Shown here: piece after piece, positions 1 to 5,524 of the stretch
Position numbering within the stretch: the first letter of the stretch is position 1
Layout of the letters: every line of letters begins with the position of its first letter
Assembly: GCA_011390055.1 (NCBI GenBank)
Contig: JAABTC010000143.1
Coordinates: 1 to 5,524, forward strand
Source: Burkholderiales bacterium
GTDB lineage: Bacteria; Pseudomonadota; Gammaproteobacteria; Burkholderiales; Burkholderiaceae_C
DNA length: 5,524 nucleotides
Direction of reading: 5' to 3'
Notes under the pieces: model-generated
What the model was told of the DNA's origin: nothing
The model's input: the letters and a program-made list of their open reading frames with translations, nothing else
Database searches by the model: none
Made by a program: the position numbers and the translations under genes

Positions 1-478
1 TGTCCTTGATGGCAATCGGTGGCTGCGTGATCTCGCGCAACTCGCCGTCGACGCGAAAGCGCACCGACGAGTTGCGCTCGTAGGGCTCGATGTGGATGTC
101 GCTGGCGCCGTCCTTTGCGGCCTGCGTGAGCAAGGCGTTCAGCATGCGGATGATCGGCGCGTCGTTGGCGGCTTCGAGCAGGTCTTCGACGGCCGGCAGG
201 TCCTGCATCAGCCGGCCCAGGTCGACCGCGCTCTCGACCTCGCCGATCACGGTGGCCGCACTCGACTCGCCGCCGGCATAGGCCTTCGCAATGCGCTGAC
301 CCAGGCTGGGCGAGGCCTCGCGCTCGAAGCGCTGCACCTCGTAGACCCGCAGCACCTCCGAGAGCGCCGAGGGCGGCGTGTTGTCGCCGCTCCACAGCAC
401 GAGCTGCTGACCGTCGTCTTCGAGCAGGACGGTGTGGGCCTTGGCAAAGCCGTAGGGCAGGGGGTGGCGGGCGCCCAT
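1..478 (-). CDS. gspE: GspE, type II secretion ATPase (N-terminal part; cut by left window edge)
   Basis: This is the cytoplasmic hexameric ATPase that powers pseudopilus assembly in type II secretion; it docks on the inner-membrane platform through GspL. Only 159 codons are in the window and the frame stays open to the left edge. Residues 1 to about 85 look like the variable N1E domain, which in the family binds the cytoplasmic domain of GspL. Residues 107-149 carry the conserved N2E signature: an APIIRMLNALLTQA helix, then DGASDIHIEPYE, then VRFRVDGELRE, typical of GspE/PilB ATPases. The Walker A, Asp box, Walker B and tetracysteine zinc regions would lie beyond base 1 and cannot be checked. 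The ATG at 476-478 is 7 bases after the gspD stop and has no strong Shine-Dalgarno, which suggests coupling to gspD translation. PilB is the main alternative, but the gsp neighbours make GspE nearly certain. Confidence 0.95.
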   Translation of the reverse strand, partial: MGARHPLPYGFAKAHTVLLEDDGQQLVLWSGDNTPPSALSEVLRVYEVQRFEREASPSLGQRIAKAYAGGESSAATVIGEVESAVDLGRLMQDLPAVEDLLEAANDAPIIRMLNALLTQAAKDGASDIHIEPYERNSSVRFRVDGELREITQPPIAIKD

Positions 479-485
479 GATCGGA

Positions 486-2699
486 CTACTTGGGCGTGGA
501 CGAAGGTTGCATCGGCACCGTCGGCGGTGCTGCCGCAGGCACCGGCTCCGGTGCGCGTTGCGGCGGCAACACCGGCGAATCGCCGACGGGCAGCAGCATG
601 TGCGCCGGCGGCTGCGCATCCTTCTGCTGCGCGCGGATCATGTCGTAGCGGTCGAGCGAGAGCTTCGCCGCATCGTCGGCACTGCGCATCACCACCGGGC
701 GCAGGAACACCATCAGGTTGGTGCGCCGCTTGGTGCGCGACTCGCTGCGGAACAGCGCGCCGACGTAGGGGATGTCGCCCAGCAACGGCACCTTGCTCTT
801 GTTGTCCTCGAAGCGGTCTTCGATCAGCCCACCCAGCACCAGGATCGCGCCGTCGTCGACGATCACGTTCGACTCGATCGAGCGCTTGCTGGTGGTCGGG
901 CCGGTGCCACCGGTGCCGGTGGCCTGCGCGATCACGTCCGAGCTTTCCTGGAAGATCTGCAGGCGCACCGTGCCGCCTTCGCCAATCTGCGGCTTGATGC
1001 GCAGCGTGATGCCGACATCCTTGCGCTCGACCGTCTGGAACGGGTTGGTGGTGCCGGTGCCGGTGCTGGTGAACTGGCCGGTGATGAAGGGCACGTTGCG
1101 GCCGACCACGATCTTGGCCTCTTCGTTGTCCACCGTGATCAGGTTCGGGGTCGACATGATGTTGGTGTTGCTCTGGCTCTGCAACAGGCGCGCGATGGCC
1201 GACAGGCCGTACAGGCCGTCGCCCAGGTTCTTCAGCACGCCGATGTTCAGGCCCTGCTGCAACGCGGCGAGCGCCGGTCCGGCCGTGGCCCGGCCGCCGG
1301 CCGCAGCGACCGACAGGTCGACGATCGAGTTCTCACCGAAGCTGGTGCCGCCGGCGATGATGTTGGAGTCGCCACGGCGGCCCGAGATACCCTGCCACTG
1401 GAAGCCGAAGTCGGCCACATTGTCGCCGCCGACCTCCACGATCAGGCTCTCGATGTAGACCTGGGCGCGGCGGGTGTCGAGTTGCTCGATCATCGCCCGC
1501 ACCTGGCGGTACAGCGGCTCGGGGCCGGTGATGATGAGCGAGTTGGTCGATGGGTCGGCCTGGATGAAGCCGCCGGTGCTCGGCCCGGCGGAGGCCTGCA
1601 CCGGTGCCGTCGCCGCGCTCGAAACGCCCGGCTGGCCGCCGCTGGCGACGCTGACCGGGTTGGCGCTCGGGCTGGCGCCGCCGAACGAGCTGGCAGCGCC
1701 CGTGGCGCCGCCGCTGCCCCCGCCGCCACCGAAGGCCGCGCGCAGCACGGTGGCGAGCTTGGCGGCATCGGCGTTCTTCAGGTGCACCACCCAGATCGAT
1801 CCGCCCGGCCCGCCGCCCTGGGTCGGCAGGTCGAGCTTGGCGATGATCGAGCGCACCTGCGCCTGGCGCGCCGGGTTGGTGGCGCGCACGATCAGCGCAT
1901 TGCTGCGTGCGTCGGCAATCACCGACACGGCCGAGCTGCCCTGCTGCGGCACCCCGGGCAAGGTGCTGGGGCCGCTGTCGGCCAGGCGCTGCACCAGCGG
2001 CGCCATGTCGGTGGCCAGGCCGTGCTTGAGCGGGATCACTTCGACGTCCGAACTCGCCGGCTGGTCCAGCGCGGCGATGATCTTGCCCAGCCGTGTCAGG
2101 TTGTCGGCATAGTCGGTGATGACCAGCGTGCTGCTGCCCGGGTTCGCGTTGATGGTGTTGTTCGGGCTGATCAGCGGCCGCAGCACCGCCACCAGGTTGT
2201 TCGGGTTCTCGTGGTTCAGGCGGAAGATCTGGGTGATGACCTGGTCGCCGCGCTGCTGTGTCGCACCGATCGACACGGTGCCGGCCTGCAGCTTCGCGTC
2301 GGCCTCGGGCACCACCTTCAGCAGGCCGGCGTTCTCGACGACCGTGAAGCCCAGCCCGCGCAGCGCCGCGAGGTAGTTGAGGTAGGCCTCGCGCACCGTC
2401 AGCGGGGTTTCGCTGTAGACCGTGATGTTGCCCTTCACGCGCGGGTCGACGATGAACTGGCGGTCGAGCATCGCACCCATCGCCCGGCTCACCGCTTCGA
2501 TGTCGGCGTTGACGAAGTTCAGCGTCACCTGGCTGCCCGAGCGCAGCGCCGGGCTGTGTCCGGCGGGGCGGTTGGTGTTGCGGTTCGTCGCCGAGGGGGC
2601 CTGCGTCTGCGCTGCCAGCGGTGGTGCGAGCAGGCTGGCGGTGACCGCCGCGGCGATGAGCCGCAAGGCGATCGGTGGGGGAAATGTGTTCATGCTCAT
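486..2699 (-). CDS. gspD: GspD, type II secretion outer-membrane secretin
   Basis: A 737-residue precursor of the multimeric channel that releases folded exoproteins through the outer membrane. Residues 1-30 look like a Sec signal peptide, with a hydrophobic core LIAAAVTASLL and a probable cut after PLAA; its N-region is poorly charged, with only Arg13. N0 spans about 56-138, N1 about 152-216, N2 about 217-292 and N3 about 300-412. N3 is split by a Gly/Ser/Ala-rich loop at about 323-377. The secretin core spans about 413-672, with LLQSQSNTNIMSTPNL (505-520), a gate-like VPFITG (536-541) and the hallmark VPLLGDIPYVGALF (637-650). A short S-domain-like stretch (DRYDMIRAQQ) leads into a Pro/Ala-rich tail. 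The ATG at 2697-2699 overlaps the gspN TGA as ATGA; a second in-frame ATG at 2691-2693 would give 735 residues. The stop is TAG. A longer open frame upstream to 3470 only shadows gspN. Confidence 0.97.
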   Translation of the reverse strand: MSMNTFPPPIALRLIAAAVTASLLAPPLAAQTQAPSATNRNTNRPAGHSPALRSGSQVTLNFVNADIEAVSRAMGAMLDRQFIVDPRVKGNITVYSETPLTVREAYLNYLAALRGLGFTVVENAGLLKVVPEADAKLQAGTVSIGATQQRGDQVITQIFRLNHENPNNLVAVLRPLISPNNTINANPGSSTLVITDYADNLTRLGKIIAALDQPASSDVEVIPLKHGLATDMAPLVQRLADSGPSTLPGVPQQGSSAVSVIADARSNALIVRATNPARQAQVRSIIAKLDLPTQGGGPGGSIWVVHLKNADAAKLATVLRAAFGGGGGSGGATGAASSFGGASPSANPVSVASGGQPGVSSAATAPVQASAGPSTGGFIQADPSTNSLIITGPEPLYRQVRAMIEQLDTRRAQVYIESLIVEVGGDNVADFGFQWQGISGRRGDSNIIAGGTSFGENSIVDLSVAAAGGRATAGPALAALQQGLNIGVLKNLGDGLYGLSAIARLLQSQSNTNIMSTPNLITVDNEEAKIVVGRNVPFITGQFTSTGTGTTNPFQTVERKDVGITLRIKPQIGEGGTVRLQIFQESSDVIAQATGTGGTGPTTSKRSIESNVIVDDGAILVLGGLIEDRFEDNKSKVPLLGDIPYVGALFRSESRTKRRTNLMVFLRPVVMRSADDAAKLSLDRYDMIRAQQKDAQPPAHMLLPVGDSPVLPPQRAPEPVPAAAPPTVPMQPSSTPK

Positions 2700-3595
2700 C
2701 CGATCGAGATCACGGAGCGCGCGCCCTGGCGCCGGCCGATGATGTTCAAGAGATTGTTCAAGGCGGTTTCGCTGCCTTCGGCAGCCTGGGCTTCGCCCCT
2801 GAAACGCAGCCCGGTGCCGACCCATTCGCCCTGCCCGGACAGGCGCAGGGCCCCTTCGACGGTGAGCAGCGACACGGTGGCCGCGGCGCCGCGTGCCGCA
2901 TCGCCGCGCAGCACCAGGCGGTAGCTGCCGAGCGTGTCGAGCGTGGCCACGCGGGACGAAGCGTTGGCCACGTCGAGCGAAGCTTCGCCGCTGAATCGCA
3001 CGCGGCCCTGCACCCATTCGACCGTCAGGCCGGGCGAGGTGAGCCGCAGGGTGCCGCCGAGCTGCAGCGTGTTCCAGGGGGTGCCCAGGCCGGCCAGCCA
3101 GGCCGTGGGCCACTGGCCCACGGTGTTGCTTTCCCCGGGCAGCAACTGCAGCGACATGCCACCGAAGCCGGGCTTGACGAGCGCGCGCACCTCGCCGCGC
3201 AGGCAGCAAGCCTGGCGCGCGCGCACCTCCAGCCCGAAGCCGCGCAGGCCCATCTGCCACTCGATGCGGCCGGGCAGCGCGCTCGCATCGCGGCTGCCGA
3301 CGCCCCCGCTCAGCACGGGCAGAGCGCTGCCGTTCCAGATGCTGCCGCGTGCGTCGGTCAACAGCAGGCGCTGGCCGGTGCCCGACGCCACTGCGGCCGC
3401 CAGCCAGGCCGCAGGCGCGAAGACGACGAGCCCGATCAGCGCGCCGACCACCAGCCCCGCCCCCGACCAACGCCCGGCGGCATCGCGCGTGCGCTGCCAG
3501 GCCAGTTCGGCCAGGGTCGACTCGGCAAAGCCGGTGCGGGCGAAGCGTGCTTGCTGGCGCTCGCGGGCGCGCAGGGCCGCGGTCACGATGCTCAC
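2696..3595 (-). CDS. gspN: GspN, type II secretion accessory inner-membrane protein
   Basis: A 299-residue bitopic protein of the GspN family, an accessory T2SS component found in only some lineages; its exact job is not established. Residues 1-44 are a charged, probably cytoplasmic N-terminus rich in Arg and Ala. Residues about 45-69 form one membrane helix (GLVVGALIGLVVFAPAAWL). The rest is a predicted periplasmic beta-rich domain with DARGSIWNGSA (81-91), a Cys-Cys pair (130-131) and the C-terminal NIIGRRQGARS motif, all of which fit my memory of the family. The GTG at 3593-3595 is chosen because GAGGGG lies 5 bases upstream. A further GTG at 3674-3676 would add 27 residues and overlap gspM, but it has no ribosome binding site. 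No ATG is present before residue 115. The stop TGA overlaps the gspD start. The protein looks longer at its N-terminus than the roughly 250-260 residues I associate with this family. Confidence 0.9.
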   Translation of the reverse strand: MSIVTAALRARERQQARFARTGFAESTLAELAWQRTRDAAGRWSGAGLVVGALIGLVVFAPAAWLAAAVASGTGQRLLLTDARGSIWNGSALPVLSGGVGSRDASALPGRIEWQMGLRGFGLEVRARQACCLRGEVRALVKPGFGGMSLQLLPGESNTVGQWPTAWLAGLGTPWNTLQLGGTLRLTSPGLTVEWVQGRVRFSGEASLDVANASSRVATLDTLGSYRLVLRGDAARGAAATVSLLTVEGALRLSGQGEWVGTGLRFRGEAQAAEGSETALNNLLNIIGRRQGARSVISIG

Positions 3596-3600
3596 GTTTG

Positions 3601-3606
3601 CCCCTC
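3601..3606 (-). promoter_or_regulatory. Ribosome binding site of gspN
   Basis: On the minus strand GAGGGG lies 5 bases before the GTG at 3593-3595, giving normal Shine-Dalgarno spacing. It is the only clear ribosome binding site among the five gene starts here and it decides the gspN start. It also fits with gspN being the one gene separated from its upstream neighbour by a real gap (64 bases), so that it needs its own initiation signal. Confidence 0.65.
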
Positions 3607-3659
3607 GTCGCCCGGGTAGGCCGGCCGGGCCCGCGTGGAAGTGCGCGCCGACGTGAACG

Positions 3660-4205
3660 TCACTGCGTGCCTCCACTGGGCAAGGCCACCACGATGCTGC
3701 CGGTGTAACCCTGGGGGCCGCGCGTGAGGTTCGCTTCCAGTGGCCGGGCCCGCGCTGCGCTGCGCGCTTCGGCGAGCCAGTCGCGCAGCTGCTCGCCGTC
3801 GATGCCGGCGAGCAGGGTCAGGGTGGCCCGGTCGGCGCTGACCTGCAAGCGTGCCGCGGCGCCGAGTTCCTCGGTGGCCGCACGCAGCGCGGCAGCCGAC
3901 TGGGCGTTGCCGAGCGACGGCAGGGCACGCAGCTCGCGCGTCTCGCCGGCCTGGCGCTGCATCTGCTGCAACTGGCTGTCGAGACGGTCGAGCTGGGCCG
4001 GGGCGGCGCGCGTGGTCCGCAAGGCCGGTGCCAGCGCCAGCATCCACAGCAACAGCAGGCCGAGCAACCAGGCCGCGATCACGATGCCGCGGCGCTCGCG
4101 CTCGCCCAGTGCACGCCAGCGCGCGCGCGCCGGTGCCAGCCAATTGGCGATGGCATCGGCGGCGCCGACGCGCTGGGCCAGGCGGGAGTTGGAGAAGCTT
4201 TTCAT
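3660..4205 (-). CDS. gspM: GspM, type II secretion inner-membrane platform protein
   Basis: A 181-residue bitopic inner-membrane protein that partners and stabilises GspL in the T2SS assembly platform. Residues 1-40 are basic and probably cytoplasmic. Residues about 41-60 (IVIAAWLLGLLLLWMLALAP) form one membrane helix. A Gln/Leu/Arg-rich probable coiled coil follows at about 64-95. Residues about 105-181 fit the small periplasmic ferredoxin-like domain of the family, ending in GPQGYTGSIVVALPSGG. Length matches usual GspM proteins. The ATG at 4203-4205 overlaps the gspL TGA (ATGA, 4-base overlap) and has no clear Shine-Dalgarno, so re-initiation after gspL is likely. The open frame continues upstream to 4382, but that part only shadows the gspL 3' end. 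Primary sequence is weakly conserved in this family, so the call rests on topology, the C-terminal pattern and position between gspL and gspN. Confidence 0.92.
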   Translation of the reverse strand: MKSFSNSRLAQRVGAADAIANWLAPARARWRALGERERRGIVIAAWLLGLLLLWMLALAPALRTTRAAPAQLDRLDSQLQQMQRQAGETRELRALPSLGNAQSAAALRAATEELGAAARLQVSADRATLTLLAGIDGEQLRDWLAEARSAARARPLEANLTRGPQGYTGSIVVALPSGGTQ

Positions 4206-5446
4206 GCGCCGCGGGCCCGGGCGAGGCTGAGCACGCCGTTGGCGCTGCTCAACTCCCAACCGCTGGCGGCAAGCTGGGTGCGCATCGCCGCCACCTCCGT
4301 CTCGGCCCAACCACTGGCCGAGAAGCTGAGTTGGCTGTTCTCGAAGCGCAGGTTCTGCAAGGGTGGCTGGCCCGCAGGCCACACCGCAGCGATCGCGCCG
4401 AGCGCCGCTTCCAGATCGGCCTCACCGGGGCGGCCCGCGGCGCTGCGCAGGGCATCGGTTTCGCGCTGCATCTGCACCGGCGCGTCGAGGATCGCGCGCA
4501 CCTGCGGATGCGTCGTGCGCAGCAGTTCGTTCATGGCCAGGCGGCGACCGTCGATCCCGCGTTGCTGGTGCCAGGCCCACAGGTTCAAGCCCAGCACCTG
4601 CGCAGCCACCAGCGCCACCAGACCCCAGCGCACGGGGCGCCAGCCGGGGCTGCGGAACTTGCGCCAGGCGCCGCGCACGGCGAGCGTGCCGCGGTGCTTG
4701 GCCGCCAGATCGAACTGGCGCAGGTTCCACAACGACCGCACCGCCTGCAGCATGCGCTGCTCGTCGGGCAGGACCATGACGTTGGTCCCCAGCCAGCGCT
4801 CGGCCGCGGCAGCGACGGCCGGGTGGGCGCTCCAGCGCGCGGGCTGGGCCGACCAGATCGGCAGCATCTGCCGGGCCAATGCACCCTGCACGCCAATGGC
4901 CGCCACCCCGCTGGCGTCGGACCAGGTGAGTTGCATCGACGCGGTGGCATCGACACCAAACGGGGCCCAGAAGTGGCCCAGCGGCGTGTCTTCGGGCCAG
5001 CTCAGCGGCACGGCCCGGTCGATCGGCGCGCCCAGCTTCTCGAAGCTGCGCAACTGGGCCGCGAACCAGGCTTTGTCGACCACGGCGACCCAGGCACTCT
5101 GGCCCGCAACCGCCCCGGGGGCCAGGGCCAGGTGCAGGGTGTCGGGTTCCTCGAGCAGCTGCTCTTCGAGCACGCCCGCCACCGCCGCGCGCAGGCGCGC
5201 CGCCGGCGCCTTGGGGACCGTGATGCGGTGCCAGCTGACGTCGGTGTCGGACAGCACCAGCACGGCGCTGTCGGCGCGCGGCAGCAAGCGAGCCGGCGCG
5301 CGCCCCTGCTGCGTGATGGCCACGCCGTCGGGGGTCAGCGCGAAGGCGAACTCCGCGGCATCGCCGTAGGGCGCGGGCGCGCGCACCGCCTCGGCGCCGC
5401 CTTGCAGGCGGCTGCGGGCGGGCAGCTGGATCACGAGGGTCGACAT
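4202..5446 (-). CDS. gspL: GspL, type II secretion inner-membrane protein that recruits the GspE ATPase
   Basis: A 414-residue bitopic protein linking the cytoplasmic ATPase GspE to the inner-membrane platform; its partner GspM is encoded next. Residues 1 to about 265 fit the actin-like cytoplasmic domain, starting MSTLVIQLPAR. They include VLEEQLLEEPDTLHLAL (92-108), where the family has a conserved acidic stretch, and SLWNLRQFDLA (238-248), matching the GspL N-L-x-Q motif just before the basic juxtamembrane segment. Residues about 271-292 (VRWGLVALVAAQVLGLNLWAW) are the membrane helix. The periplasmic part (about 293-414) has a helical stretch and then a ferredoxin-like domain with LQNLRFENSQLSFSASGW. 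The ATG at 5444-5446 is chosen because the family-like sequence begins there; an in-frame TTG at 5486-5488 would add 14 non-conserved residues. No strong Shine-Dalgarno is seen. The stop TGA overlaps the gspM ATG. Confidence 0.94.
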   Translation of the reverse strand: MSTLVIQLPARSRLQGGAEAVRAPAPYGDAAEFAFALTPDGVAITQQGRAPARLLPRADSAVLVLSDTDVSWHRITVPKAPAARLRAAVAGVLEEQLLEEPDTLHLALAPGAVAGQSAWVAVVDKAWFAAQLRSFEKLGAPIDRAVPLSWPEDTPLGHFWAPFGVDATASMQLTWSDASGVAAIGVQGALARQMLPIWSAQPARWSAHPAVAAAAERWLGTNVMVLPDEQRMLQAVRSLWNLRQFDLAAKHRGTLAVRGAWRKFRSPGWRPVRWGLVALVAAQVLGLNLWAWHQQRGIDGRRLAMNELLRTTHPQVRAILDAPVQMQRETDALRSAAGRPGEADLEAALGAIAAVWPAGQPPLQNLRFENSQLSFSASGWAETEVAAMRTQLAASGWELSSANGVLSLARARGA

Positions 5447-5524
5447 GGACGTTTGGGCAACGGGAACATGACCCGGGGCACCGGCCAAGCCGGCGTCGGA
5501 CGCTGAATCAAGAACTTGCGGAGC
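5447..5524 (-). other. Region upstream of gspL; possible 3' end of the preceding gene (gspK expected)
   Basis: These 78 bases precede gspL. In related loci the gene before gspL is gspK, the minor pseudopilin, but too little is present to recognise it. One minus-strand frame stops at TGA 5508-5510, giving a tail of Ser-Ala-Ser-Ser and a 61-base gap to gspL. A second frame stays open until TGA 5431-5433, overlapping gspL by 16 bases and ending in a Pro/Arg-rich tail. The third frame is that of gspL itself. No terminator hairpin or convincing promoter was seen. Which frame is real depends on sequence to the right of the window. Confidence 0.3.

Noticed and set aside
1700..1735. G-rich stretch on the minus strand as a possible G-quadruplex or repeat element
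   Set aside because: It is explained by Gly codons (GGC/GGG/GGT) of the GspD N3 loop and lacks four well-formed runs of three or more G.
477..2924. Very long plus-strand open frame (815 codons) opposite gspD
   Set aside because: It runs codon-on-codon antisense to gspD. In this register a stop would require TTA, CTA or TCA codons in gspD, which are rare in GC-rich genomes, so the frame stays open by composition. The product is Arg/His/Ala/Asp-rich low-complexity sequence with no recognisable domain.
2700..3470. N-terminal extension of GspD to give a 994-codon frame
   Set aside because: This part overlaps gspN out of frame, is Arg/Ala-rich and would bury the GspD signal peptide. The ATG at 2697-2699 directly precedes a signal peptide and overlaps the gspN stop.
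2675..3656. Plus-strand open frames opposite gspN
   Set aside because: Their compositions are biased and no ribosome binding site or known motif is seen. The minus strand carries a clear GspN with a membrane helix and conserved motifs.
4206..4382. Upstream extension of the GspM frame
   Set aside because: It overlaps the coding 3' end of gspL, has no GspM-like features, and the ATGA junction provides a natural start.
3851..5506. Plus-strand open frame of 551 codons opposite gspL and part of gspM
   Set aside because: It has the same codon-on-codon antisense register relative to gspL and an Arg/Ala/His-biased product with no recognisable domain. It is a composition artefact.

Overview
The window is a GC-rich stretch in which all the genes lie on the minus strand. 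Reading right to left, it carries the middle of a type II secretion (general secretory pathway, T2SS) operon in the order gspL, gspM, gspN, gspD, gspE. Codons end mostly in G or C. The presence of gspN and the order L-M-N followed directly by D-E are what I would expect from a betaproteobacterium of the order Burkholderiales, such as the Leptothrix/Rubrivivax/Comamonadaceae lineages. That placement comes from remembered family and synteny patterns, not from a database search.

Layout. Bases 5447-5524 lie upstream of gspL and may hold the last codons of a preceding gene, probably gspK, but the reading frame cannot be settled. gspL (4202-5446) encodes the bitopic inner-membrane protein that recruits the ATPase. 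gspM (3660-4205) starts inside the gspL stop (ATGA overlap) and encodes its membrane partner. After a 64-base gap with a good ribosome binding site comes gspN (2696-3595, GTG start). gspD (486-2699), the outer-membrane secretin, again starts inside the stop of the gene before it (ATGA). Seven bases further on, gspE (1-478, cut by the left edge) begins; only the N-terminal part of this cytoplasmic ATPase is present.

Together these genes encode much of the T2SS envelope machine. GspE powers assembly of the pseudopilus, GspL and GspM anchor the ATPase to the inner-membrane platform, GspD forms the outer-membrane channel through which folded exoproteins leave, and GspN is an accessory inner-membrane protein of unclear role. 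The pseudopilins (GspG-K) and GspF would be expected just outside the window. No gspC is seen here.

The spacing leaves no obvious room for an internal promoter or terminator, so the genes are probably co-transcribed and partly translationally coupled. I found no mobile elements, CRISPR, RNA genes or novel system. The region is an ordinary conserved secretion locus, with minor points of interest in the GspN N-terminus, the GspD low-complexity segments and the unresolved gspK/gspL junction.
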